A stretch of 8,847 nucleotides of DNA from an uncultured Lachnospiraceae bacterium (GCA_910587905.1 CAJUOF010000161.1:1-8847), one strand, 5' to 3'. Shown: positions 1 to 6,466, numbered from the stretch's first letter. Made by a program: numbers and translations. Notes: generated by a model from the sequence alone, not told the origin.

Positions 1-693
1 AATGCCCAGGTCGCATTCCCCCAGAACCGTCCCGTCCTTTAGGTATAAACTCCGATTTCCCCTTCTGGCAGACCGCATATCGTGGGTCACCATGACCACG
101 CTCTGCCCCTGTCCGTGAAACGCCGTCAGAGTGTCAAGGACACTCAGGCCCGTCCGGGAATTTAGGGCCCCCGTCGGCTCGTCGGCAAACAAAATTTCCG
201 GCGAATTGATTAACGCCCGGACAATACCTGCCCTCTGCGCTTCCCCGCCGGAAAGCTGTGCCGGAAACTTCCTCCAGGTCTCCTCCGGAATGTCCACCTG
301 GAGGAACAGCTCCTTCGCCCGCCCAAGCAGCGCCCTTTTGTCCTTGCTGACCAAAAGCCCAGCCGCCAGCACATTGTCCATGACACTCATCCCGTCGATC
401 AGGCAGGAATGCTGGAAGACAAAGCCGCAGTGTCTCCGCCTGAAAACCGCAAGAGCGTCACTGTTCTTCTCCGACAAAACCTCGTCCCCAAAGACAATGG
501 ACCCAAGAGTCGGCACATCCATCCCGGAAAGGGCATATAACAGAGTGGACTTGCCTGCGCCGCTGGCCCCCATGATCACCGTAAAGTCCCCTTTGAAAAG
601 CTCCAGGTCAATGTTCTTCAACACATGCTGCATTGTCCCTCCATTTGAAAAGGACTTGCTTAAATTTTCCGTCTTCAGCAAAACTTCTTTCAT
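1..693 (-). CDS. ABC exporter ATP-binding subunit (MacB/LolD/BceA-like), C-terminus outside window
   Basis: This is the ATPase subunit of an ABC transporter. The 231 residues in the window are open to the left edge, so the C-terminus is missing. Visible motifs in order are Walker A GASGAGKST (42-50), the Q-loop in GFVFQH (Q94), the signature LSGGE (147-151), Walker B ILFADEPTG (from 167) and the H-loop VTHD (H204). This order and wording match the family that works with FtsX/MacB-type permeases (LolD, MacB, BceA, SalX). Such transporters move antimicrobial peptides or lipids, or act in cell-envelope sensing. The ATG at 693 follows a GAGAGGAGG site. The gene lies 95 bp after the kinase stop, and its own candidate promoter and regulator sites lie in that gap. 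The permease should lie left of the window. The substrate cannot be read from the sequence; peptide resistance is inferred from the neighbouring two-component system. Confidence 0.93.
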   Translation of the reverse strand, partial: MKEVLLKTENLSKSFSNGGTMQHVLKNIDLELFKGDFTVIMGASGAGKSTLLYALSGMDVPTLGSIVFGDEVLSEKNSDALAVFRRRHCGFVFQHSCLIDGMSVMDNVLAAGLLVSKDKRALLGRAKELFLQVDIPEETWRKFPAQLSGGEAQRAGIVRALINSPEILFADEPTGALNSRTGLSVLDTLTAFHGQGQSVVMVTHDMRSARRGNRSLYLKDGTVLGECDLGI

Positions 694-717
694 GAAAACC
701 CTCCTCTCACAAGTCCC

Positions 718-746
718 ATTCTACCGACTCAAACCTTAAATGTCTT
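718..746 (-). promoter_or_regulatory. Candidate promoter of the ABC exporter gene
   Basis: Read on the minus strand, there is a -35-like AAGACA (741-746), a 17-nt spacer and a -10-like TAGAAT (718-723), with the start codon at 693. The -10 is good and the -35 matches TTGACA at four of six positions. A weak -35 next to upstream repeats is typical of an activator-dependent promoter. The role is inferred from spacing only. Confidence 0.5.
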
Positions 747-773
747 TATCAAAACCTTAACCAAATCTTAAAT
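731..773 (-). promoter_or_regulatory. Three direct repeats, candidate response-regulator operator
   Basis: On the minus strand the element TTTAAGATTT (763-773), then GTTAAGGTTTT (751-761), then TTTAAGGTTT (731-740) share the core TTAAG. On the plus strand the core CTTAA starts at 735, 756 and 767, giving spacings of 21 and 11 bp, two and one helical turns. OmpR/PhoB-family regulators typically bind head-to-tail repeats at 11-bp spacing. Two repeats lie just upstream of the -35-like box and the third lies in the promoter spacer. The adjacent OmpR-family regulator is the natural candidate to bind here; that link is inference. Confidence 0.6.
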
Positions 774-788
774 CTCTCGTCCACCCTC

Positions 789-2228
789 TTATTCCCTGCC
801 GCACATCCGAAGCCTCACGGATACCTTAAACCCTCTCTCCCCGTTGGTGACCTCCAGCTCCCCTCCCATTTCCTTCATAAAATAGTCAGAAAGATATAGC
901 CCCAGGCCGGCGCCGGGCACCTCCCCCACATATTTCCCTCTTTGAAATTTTTCCTTTAAAAGCGGCAATTCCTCTTCCCCGACACCCTCCCCAAAATCTT
1001 CGACGGCAACCGCGAGAAACTCCGGCTCCGGCCGAATCTCCACTACGATTCCCGTGCCGGCATATTTATAAGAATTCGAAAACAGATTGTCAAAGACCTG
1101 CTGCAGCCGGAGCCTGTCCGCCCGGATCAGACAGGCCGGTATATCCCCAATCCTCGCCCGGCGAAGATAATCCGCGTTTTCCAGAATATCTGACAGCTCC
1201 CTGCTCTCCATGTCCGTCGGCGTGACGGAAAGCCGGCGCAGCTCCTCCAAAGCCGCCGTAAACAAATTCGTGACCAGCGCATTGATCTGATCCGCCTTCC
1301 GGATGATCTGCACATAAATTTCCCCAATCCGCTGCCGATCCAACGCTCCCCGGTCCGACACTCCCCAGCTTGGGCATTCATCGCCGCATTTCCCAGCACC
1401 ATCCGAAGACCTGCCGCCGCCCCCCTCGCCGTCGCCAGCGCCATCTTTACAGAGCATCTCCGGCACCGTGAGAGCTGCCCCCACCTCCGCCGCCGCCTTG
1501 ATGCTGGCCACAGGCGTGCGGATGTCATGGGAAAGCTTTGCGATCAGCTCCTTTTTCTCCTGGTTTGCCTTCGCCTCCGCCAGCCTTGCCGCCTTAAGCT
1601 CCGACCGCATCAGATCGAAGGCTTCCGTGAAGGCCCCAAACAGATTGGCCCGGTCCATGTCCAGAGGAACCTCCAGATTGCCGCCTGCAACCCGTTCCGC
1701 AAACCTCTCAAGCCTGCGGAACGGCTGTATCACCCGCCGTTCCAGATAGAAAAAAAATCCGGCACAGACCGCACATGAAACAAAGAGAGACACTGCCAAA
1801 AGAGCCATCTCCCGGCTCCGCCCCTCCCGCAGGTCATCCCCCGTGTCATTATAGACGATCAACTTGCCCACCACCTCGTCATCCACCCTTATATCCAGGA
1901 TGGTGTCCCTATGGCAGACCGCCTCATGAATGCTCTCACTCAATCCGGTCCCCGTCCGAAACAAGACCTCCCCGCCCAAATCCAGTACCACATAGTCCAA
2001 GCCGGCCGTCTCCCCGCAGGTATCCGCAAAAATTCCGGCAGCATCCGCTCTACTCCCGTCGGCACCCGCTCCACCTTCCGCCCAGCCATCCTGCACCGTC
2101 CAAAGGACTTCATTCACCGCAACCGCATCCTGCTCCGTATCCCCCTTAGGACACGCCACACTCCAAAAAGCAGCGACGTCCACGGCCAAAAGCAGACACA
2201 GACAAATCAAAAGTCCTCGCTTATTCAT
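789..2228 (-). CDS. Membrane sensor histidine kinase (two-component system)
   Basis: A 479-residue sensor kinase, expected to phosphorylate the response regulator encoded upstream. One membrane segment lies near residues 5-24, an extracellular region at about 25-140, and a second membrane segment at about 141-162, followed by a HAMP-like linker (about 163-215). The phospho-acceptor H234 is in LSHDIRTPVAS. The ATPase domain has the N-box (LFSNSYKYA, N385), the G1 box DFGEGVG (411-417) and the G2 box GAGLGLYLSDYF (from 439). The ATG at 2228 is chosen because AAGGAGG precedes it with good spacing and the signal-anchor segment follows directly. An upstream in-frame ATG at 2276 has no such support. 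The region between the two dimerization helices (about residues 253-297) is unusually long and rich in Gly, Ser, Asp and Cys. Unlike short BceS-type kinases, this one has a real extracellular domain, so it may sense a ligand directly. Confidence 0.93.
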   Translation of the reverse strand: MNKRGLLICLCLLLAVDVAAFWSVACPKGDTEQDAVAVNEVLWTVQDGWAEGGAGADGSRADAAGIFADTCGETAGLDYVVLDLGGEVLFRTGTGLSESIHEAVCHRDTILDIRVDDEVVGKLIVYNDTGDDLREGRSREMALLAVSLFVSCAVCAGFFFYLERRVIQPFRRLERFAERVAGGNLEVPLDMDRANLFGAFTEAFDLMRSELKAARLAEAKANQEKKELIAKLSHDIRTPVASIKAAAEVGAALTVPEMLCKDGAGDGEGGGGRSSDGAGKCGDECPSWGVSDRGALDRQRIGEIYVQIIRKADQINALVTNLFTAALEELRRLSVTPTDMESRELSDILENADYLRRARIGDIPACLIRADRLRLQQVFDNLFSNSYKYAGTGIVVEIRPEPEFLAVAVEDFGEGVGEEELPLLKEKFQRGKYVGEVPGAGLGLYLSDYFMKEMGGELEVTNGERGFKVSVRLRMCGRE

Positions 2229-2264
2229 GCGATCCTCCTTCCAGAACCTTGCGTATTTCCTTCC

Positions 2265-2323
2265 GCGCCCCTGCACAATCGAGTAGGGAAGAGCTTTTAT
2301 TCCCTACTCGCTGCGCGGGGCGC
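2265..2323 (-). repeat. Long imperfect hairpin in the regulator-kinase gap
   Basis: The core is a perfect 11-bp inverted repeat, CGAGTAGGGAA (2280-2290) and TTCCCTACTCG (2300-2310), with a 9-nt loop. An outer 7-bp pair, GCGCCCC (2265-2271) with GGGGCGC (2317-2323), extends it across an internal loop. It lies in the 155-nt stretch between the regulator stop and the kinase start and has no U-tract, so it is not a standard terminator. It may be an mRNA processing or stability element, or a relic of a palindromic repeat. Confidence 0.55.
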
Positions 2324-2370
2324 ATGCCGTTAGGCGGCCAATTTCTTCCTGCGCCCCTGTGCATGGCAAA

Positions 2371-2397
2371 ACGGACAGGCCGCTCATGCCTGTCCGT
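2371..2397 (-). terminator. Terminator-like hairpin containing the regulator stop codon
   Basis: A perfect 10-bp inverted repeat, ACGGACAGGC (2371-2380) and GCCTGTCCGT (2388-2397), surrounds a 7-nt loop. On the minus strand the 3' arm runs into only four T residues, so it is at best a weak or partial terminator. The TGA stop of the response regulator (2384-2386) lies in the loop. A terminating ribosome would therefore cover the hairpin. It may reduce read-through from the regulator into the kinase gene. Confidence 0.5.
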
Positions 2398-3073
2398 CAT
2401 CCCGCTTCACAAACTGATACCCCTCTCCCCAGACCGTTCGGACATACTCCGGCTTCCCCGGGTCCGGCTCAATGGCTTCCCGGATCCTCCGAATGTGGAC
2501 ATTCAACGTCCCATCCCCGGTAAACCGGTCCTCCCAAACCTTTTCAAACAGCTCCTGCTTTGGGACCACCCGGCCCGCCGCCTCCACCAGACAGACGAGG
2601 AGCTTAAACTCTCTAGCCGTCAGCTTCACCGGCCGTCCCCCGACCTCCACCCGTCGGCCCGGCACGTCGACCAAAAGCCGTCCGTCCGAATATCCGGCAG
2701 CCTCTTCTGGCTTAATCCGCTTGAGCACCGCCTTCACCTTCGCCAGCAGGACCCCCAGGGAATAGGGCTTTTGCACATAATCGTCGCCCCCGATGTGGAA
2801 AGCCATGATCTGGTCGTCGTCGCTGGTCCTGGCCGAGATAAAGAGAATGGGGATTCCCGTCCGCTCCCGCAGCTCCTTGCAGAGGGCGAAACCGCTCCCG
2901 TCGCCCAGGTTGATGTCCAGAAGGAGAAGCCCCGCCGTGTGCTCTTCCAGAAATCGCCTGCACTCGAAAGCGCCGTAACAGACGGCGGTTTTTACGCCGA
3001 ACAGGTTAAAGTATTCCGCCGTGCTGTCCGCCAAAAGCTTTTCGTCATCGATGATCAGGCAATCGTATTTCAT
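2384..3073 (-). CDS. OmpR/PhoB-family response regulator
   Basis: A 229-residue DNA-binding response regulator. The receiver domain (about 1-120) has the acidic pair IIDDE (D9, D10), the phospho-acceptor D53 in LLDINLGDGSG, S80 in FISA and K102 in VQKPY. The C-terminal winged-helix domain (about 130-225) shows the typical LTAREFKLL, VPKQELFEKVW, LNVHIRRIREAIE and VWGEGYQF segments. The ATG at 3073 shares ATGA with the stop codon of the upstream amylosucrase gene, and its AGGAAG ribosome site lies inside the last codons of that gene, so translation is probably coupled. The longer in-frame start at 3223 would make a non-homologous N-terminal tail and is rejected. The likely partner is the histidine kinase that follows, and the likely target is the repeat array before the ABC gene; both are inferred from context. 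Confidence 0.95.
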   Translation of the reverse strand: MKYDCLIIDDEKLLADSTAEYFNLFGVKTAVCYGAFECRRFLEEHTAGLLLLDINLGDGSGFALCKELRERTGIPILFISARTSDDDQIMAFHIGGDDYVQKPYSLGVLLAKVKAVLKRIKPEEAAGYSDGRLLVDVPGRRVEVGGRPVKLTAREFKLLVCLVEAAGRVVPKQELFEKVWEDRFTGDGTLNVHIRRIREAIEPDPGKPEYVRTVWGEGYQFVKRDDGQA

Positions 3074-4986
3074 GCTTCCTGTTCTTCCTGCATCTGAGAC
3101 TTTTTTAGCAGCCAGTATGCCCCGTAGCCGGGAATGTCCACGCCCTTCGCCTCCATGGTCCTTCCGGAAATCAGGTCCACGTACTCGCCGTCGTCCTCGT
3201 TGATCCAGGCGGTCTTGTCCCACTCGCTGAAATTGAACAGGGCCACCAGCTTCTCATCCCCCTTGGCTCGGATCACGCAGAGGACAGAGTCCTCCCAGGT
3301 GTCCGCCGTCCACACGTCCGCATCCGACTCAAACACCGGGTGGCGGCCCCGGATCTCCTCCATCCTGCCGATCTCGTCGAAGATCCTCGCCTGGACGCTG
3401 TCCTTCTCCTTCCGCCGCTCCTCCAGATCCCAGCGGAATTTTCCACGGTGCAGATACCGGGAATCCTCCCTCCGCACCGGGTCCTCATGGTAGGAATAGT
3501 CATTCTCCTGGCCGATCTCGTCCCCGCTGTAGATCACCGGGATCCCCGACTGGGTGAACATGTAGGCGTGGAGCATCAGATCCAGCTTGATGGCCCGTGA
3601 GAGGGCTGCCTTATCCTGCTCCACCCTTGCCTTCTCAACGCCGCAGAGGGAGGCCGTGGTCCCGCAGAGCCTCGCATCGCCGGAGGCCGGGTCCGAATTA
3701 TACAGTTCTCCCCTGGCAAAAGAATCCGGAATGCAGCCCGTAAAAAAGTCGTTGAGGTACTTCTTGTGGCTCACCTCGCCCATGCCGAGACCCGCCAGCC
3801 AGGGATAGTCGAGACCCCAGCCAATGTCGTCGTGGCACCGCAGATAATTGAGAAACACGTATTCCCTGGGAAGCCGGCTCAGGATGTCCATCTGCCGCTT
3901 CAAAAGCCTTGCGTCCCGGGCCGCCACCGAGCTCCAGGTGGAGGCCATGGTCGTCACGTTGTAGAGCATGTGGCACTCCGGCTTCTCCACCGTCCCGAAA
4001 TAAGGCGCCACCTTGTCCGGTGCCATGACCACTTCCCCCAGGAGCAGCACGCCGGGGCAGACGATCTCACAGATCATCCGTATCATCCGCACGATGCCGT
4101 GGACCTGGGGCAGATTCCGGCAGTTAGTCCCAAGCTGTTTCCAGATGTAGGGGACCGCATCAATCCGGACCACGTCGATCCCCTGATTGATCAGATTGAG
4201 GACATTGTCGATCATGTCATTTAGAACCGCCGGATTCCAGTAATTCAGATCCCACTGATAGGGATAGAAGGAGGTCATGACAAACTTCCCCATGTCGGGA
4301 AGCCAGGTGAAGTTGCCGGGCGCCGTGGTCGGGAACACCTGGGGCACCGTCTTCTCAAACTCCGCCGGAATGCTGTAATCGTCGTAAAAATAATATCGGT
4401 CCTGGTATTCCTTTTCCCCGTTCCGGGCCCGCCTGGCCCACTCATGCTCCATGGACGTGTGGTTCATGACGAAATCCATGCAGAGGCTGATCCCCCGCCC
4501 CCTGCAGTCGTCGGCCAGTCTGGAGAGCTGCTCCATGGTCCCGAGGGAGGGCTTCACCTTCCGGAAATCCGACACGGCGTAGCCGCCGTCGTTGTCCTTC
4601 TCCGGAGAATCCAAAAACGGCATTAGGTGGAGATAATTGACCCCGCACTCCTCGATATAATCCAGCTTTTTCCGAACGCCCTCCAAATTTCCCGCAAAGG
4701 CGTCCACGTAGAGCATCATGCCCACCAGCCGGTTCCCTTTATACCAGTCCGGTCTCTCCAGGCGCTCCCCGTCAATCCGCTTCAAATCCTTCTTTCTCTC
4801 CCGGTAATACCGGTACATGGTGCCGCAGAGCGTCTCGAAGGCATCCATGCGATTCTCGTACAGCTCGCAGTAAAGCCATTTCAGTTCGTCATAATGCTTT
4901 AAAAACCTGTCCCGGTACTCCTCCGCATACGCCGCAAAGGGCTCGCCCGCCACACCGGGGCCTTCCTTATTTCCGTTATCCTGCAT
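3070..4986 (-). CDS. Amylosucrase-type glycoside hydrolase family 13 enzyme (GH13_4)
   Basis: A 638-residue cytoplasmic enzyme with no signal peptide, close in length and motif wording to Neisseria amylosucrase as I recall it (636 residues). Amylosucrase moves glucose from sucrose onto an alpha-1,4-glucan and releases fructose; close relatives only hydrolyse sucrose. An N-terminal helical region (about 1-85) precedes the (beta/alpha)8 barrel. Visible active-site motifs are FVMNHTSMEHEW (H176), VVRIDAV (R274, nucleophile D276), LLLGEVV (acid/base E318) and RCHDDIGW (transition-state D386). D133 in NDGGYAVS and R510 in EDSRYLHR correspond to the Asp-Arg pair that closes the sucrose pocket in amylosucrases, which argues against a plain alpha-amylase. 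A C-terminal beta domain ends at GAYWLL. The ATG at 4986 is preferred because AAAGGAG lies 11 nt before it; a GTG at 4998 would overlap that site. The stop overlaps the response-regulator start. Polymerase versus hydrolase activity cannot be decided here. Confidence 0.9.
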   Translation of the reverse strand: MQDNGNKEGPGVAGEPFAAYAEEYRDRFLKHYDELKWLYCELYENRMDAFETLCGTMYRYYRERKKDLKRIDGERLERPDWYKGNRLVGMMLYVDAFAGNLEGVRKKLDYIEECGVNYLHLMPFLDSPEKDNDGGYAVSDFRKVKPSLGTMEQLSRLADDCRGRGISLCMDFVMNHTSMEHEWARRARNGEKEYQDRYYFYDDYSIPAEFEKTVPQVFPTTAPGNFTWLPDMGKFVMTSFYPYQWDLNYWNPAVLNDMIDNVLNLINQGIDVVRIDAVPYIWKQLGTNCRNLPQVHGIVRMIRMICEIVCPGVLLLGEVVMAPDKVAPYFGTVEKPECHMLYNVTTMASTWSSVAARDARLLKRQMDILSRLPREYVFLNYLRCHDDIGWGLDYPWLAGLGMGEVSHKKYLNDFFTGCIPDSFARGELYNSDPASGDARLCGTTASLCGVEKARVEQDKAALSRAIKLDLMLHAYMFTQSGIPVIYSGDEIGQENDYSYHEDPVRREDSRYLHRGKFRWDLEERRKEKDSVQARIFDEIGRMEEIRGRHPVFESDADVWTADTWEDSVLCVIRAKGDEKLVALFNFSEWDKTAWINEDDGEYVDLISGRTMEAKGVDIPGYGAYWLLKKSQMQEEQEA

Positions 4987-5008
4987 CCGTCCGAGCACTC
5001 CTTTTCTC

Positions 5009-5281
5009 TTAATTATAACGTCGGTGATTGCATCCGTGCACTACATTTGTATATTGGCTCAGATTGTTGGTGCCGATGCCGAAAAAGTCCACCGGCCCCG
5101 CCAGCTCGTCGCCGACGCTTCCGATATTAGCATACTGCTTAACCTTCCTCCCGTCAATGGTAACTGTCTCTTTTCCCCTCAGCCCTTCCGGAAGGCGACG
5201 CTTTTCCCGATCATCCTCCATCTGCTTCTCCCGGCACGGGCGCAGGTCCCCCTGACCCGCAGGATCTCCCCGAAAATTGTA
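5009..5281 (-). pseudogene. ptsI: Remnant of PTS enzyme I (ptsI) with a large internal deletion
   Basis: The frame is open from just after an in-frame TGA (5282-5284) to TAA (5009-5011), about 90 codons. It contains two pieces recognisable as enzyme I, the PEP-dependent phosphotransferase of sugar PTS uptake. The first is REKQ...REKRRL then GKETVTIDGRKVKQYANIG, matching the linker and start of the PEP-binding barrel. The second is VDFFGIGTNNLSQYT, matching the conserved VDFFSIGTNDLTQYT segment that lies roughly 160 residues later in intact proteins. The pieces are joined in frame near ANIGSVGDELAG. The N-terminal HPr-binding and phosphohistidine regions, and everything after the QYT segment, are absent. 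It therefore cannot act as enzyme I. The only internal ATG (5221) lacks a convincing ribosome site. The amylosucrase start lies about 22 bp further on. The identification rests on motif recall, not on a search. Confidence 0.7.
5012..5017 (-). promoter_or_regulatory. Possible -10 box before the amylosucrase gene
   Basis: A perfect TATAAT on the minus strand directly follows the ptsI-remnant frame and lies 25 bp before the chosen ATG, which would give a short leader carrying the AAAGGAG site. No good -35 hexamer lies 16-18 bp upstream, so this is weak. The operon promoter could instead lie further upstream, in or beyond the structured element. Confidence 0.3.
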
Positions 5282-5355
5282 TCATGCCTCTCCGTTCCCC
5301 CGTCCATTAGCCTCCACTTAAGTTTCCGTATTTTGCATTCCGTCAGAACATCCAA

Positions 5356-5555
5356 GAAGAAAATCAATTTTTTCTAAGCCGAAACCATTTGAAAGCCGTC
5401 GGTACTTAGAGCGTCCCGAGCCTGAGCGAAGGGAGGCTCTTAGTACCGCTACGAGCTTTCAAGGTGCCGAGCGCCACACCGAAGGCGTACCTTGTGTAGT
5501 GACGCTTATTTGGCGCCGACCGGAGCGGAGCGCAGACAAAGAATTGATTTTCTTC
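5356..5555. repeat. About 200-bp palindromic element with terminal inverted repeats and internal hairpins
   Basis: The ends are inverted repeats: 14 perfect base pairs, GAAGAAAATCAATT (5356-5369) and AATTGATTTTCTTC (5542-5555). They extend inward to 5375 and 5536 with one G-T pair and one mismatch. Inside are a stem TTGAAAGC/GCTTTCAA (5389-5396 with 5455-5462) enclosing GGTACTTAGAGC/GCTCTTAGTACC (5401-5412 with 5436-5447, one T-T mismatch), with TCCC/GGGA further in. A smaller hairpin is AAGGT/ACCTT (5461-5465 with 5489-5493). No ORF, clear target-site duplication or known RNA family was recognised. It could be a miniature inverted-repeat element, a dispersed palindromic repeat or a structured RNA. 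It lies between yaaA and the ptsI remnant, where no intact gene is present. Confidence 0.6.
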
Positions 5556-5674
5556 CGCGCCGCCATTTCCACCCGTTTGGGCACATCCGCCGCCTTTCGC
5601 TTGTGTTTACTATGCGCTCACCATATCCGAGACCAAGATACTCCTGGCGGACGGCATGGACGTAAACTTAAAAT

Positions 5675-5688
5675 GCGGGATCGCCCGC
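5675..5688 (-). terminator. Possible weak terminator after yaaA
   Basis: A short hairpin, GCGGG (5675-5679) with CCCGC (5684-5688) and a 4-nt loop, lies 22 bp after the yaaA stop. On the minus strand it is followed by ATTTTAAG and preceded by a run of seven T. The stem is only 5 bp, so support is limited. Confidence 0.35.
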
Positions 5689-5710
5689 CGAAAAAAATGC
5701 CTGGTGCGGC

Positions 5711-6466
5711 TTAAGTCTCCCTCGTCTCCCGGATAAACACATAATTCCCATCCTCGGACCGGCCAGGGTCGAACCGATAACCCAGCCGGTCGAACCGCTT
5801 CATCTCCTCCGGCTTTTCTATGTTCCGTTCCGCCATGAATCGAACCATCTCCCCCCGGGCCATCTTCGCGTAAACGCCCTTCTGGACCACCCGGTCCCCC
5901 TCCAGCTCCCCAAACACGCAGGTGAGAAACACGTCCTCCGGCTCCAGATACTTCTCAATGCATCTGGAATACTCTTTCGACGCCAGGTTGACGATGAGAC
6001 CGCTCTCGTCCAGGACTTCCCGGTAGAGCCGGTCCCCCCAGTATTCATACAGGTCCTTCGCGCCGCCGACCTTCGCCTTCGCCTGCATTTCCAGCCGGTA
6101 AGGCGCCACGCCGTCCATGGGCCTTAGCACGCCGTAAAATCCCGAAAGGATCCGCAAATGCTTCTGCACGTAATCAAACTGGCCGTACTCGAACACCACA
6201 GGAGCCATGTATTTGAAGGCGATCCCGTCATAGGAGAGGATGGCCGGGGCGAGACTTCGCCGCAGATCCATGCAGGACAGCCGCTCATAGTTTTTCCGAG
6301 CCAGTCCGTCGTTGCAGGCCCATAGTTTTTTCGCCTCCCCATAGGAAAGCCCTCTTAAATAATCCAGGATTTCCTCCGCCTGCTCCAGGAACACCGGCAG
6401 GCCCCGGATATCCAAAATATCCGTATTCAAAACCATCTGCTTCGCAGGAGAAAGAATGATCCTCAT
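5711..6466 (-). CDS. yaaA: YaaA family peroxide-stress protein
   Basis: A 251-residue member of the YaaA (formerly DUF328/UPF0246) family, close to the 258-residue E. coli protein, with which it aligns along its length. In E. coli YaaA lowers intracellular iron availability and limits DNA damage under hydrogen peroxide; it also binds DNA. Recognisable family segments are the N-terminal MRIILSPAK, AILSYDGIAFKYM (75-87), HLRILSGFYGVLRPMD (103-118), APYRLEM (121-127), DLYEYWGD (138-145), IVNLASKEY (158-166), GVYAKMARGEMVRFM (197-211) and the C-terminal GNYVFIRE. The ATG at 6466 is chosen over an upstream start at 6502 because GGGAGG lies 7 nt before it and the family N-terminus starts here. It lies downstream of ilvC behind a terminator-like hairpin, so it may be partly independent. 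No dedicated promoter was found. Confidence 0.95.
   Translation of the reverse strand: MRIILSPAKQMVLNTDILDIRGLPVFLEQAEEILDYLRGLSYGEAKKLWACNDGLARKNYERLSCMDLRRSLAPAILSYDGIAFKYMAPVVFEYGQFDYVQKHLRILSGFYGVLRPMDGVAPYRLEMQAKAKVGGAKDLYEYWGDRLYREVLDESGLIVNLASKEYSRCIEKYLEPEDVFLTCVFGELEGDRVVQKGVYAKMARGEMVRFMAERNIEKPEEMKRFDRLGYRFDPGRSEDGNYVFIRETRET

Noticed and set aside
131..739. A 202-codon plus-strand ORF opposite the ABC ATPase
   Set aside because: The minus strand here encodes every ABC ATPase motif in one frame; the plus-strand frame has none.
1775..2149. A Pro/His-rich plus-strand ORF opposite the kinase sensor domain
   Set aside because: The Pro/His/Ser composition is what the complement of Gly/Val/Glu-rich kinase codons gives, and the kinase on the other strand is convincing.
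2249..3097. A 282-codon plus-strand ORF opposite the response regulator
   Set aside because: It lies antisense to a complete response regulator with all key residues and has no recognisable domain or start signal.
5024..5377. Plus-strand ORF of 117 codons in the gene-poor stretch
   Set aside because: No family or ribosome site is seen, and the opposite strand has recognisable enzyme I segments over the same bases.
5499..5714. Plus-strand ORF of 71 codons running into the yaaA 3' end
   Set aside because: It starts inside the palindromic element, has biased basic composition and no ribosome site or resemblance to known proteins.
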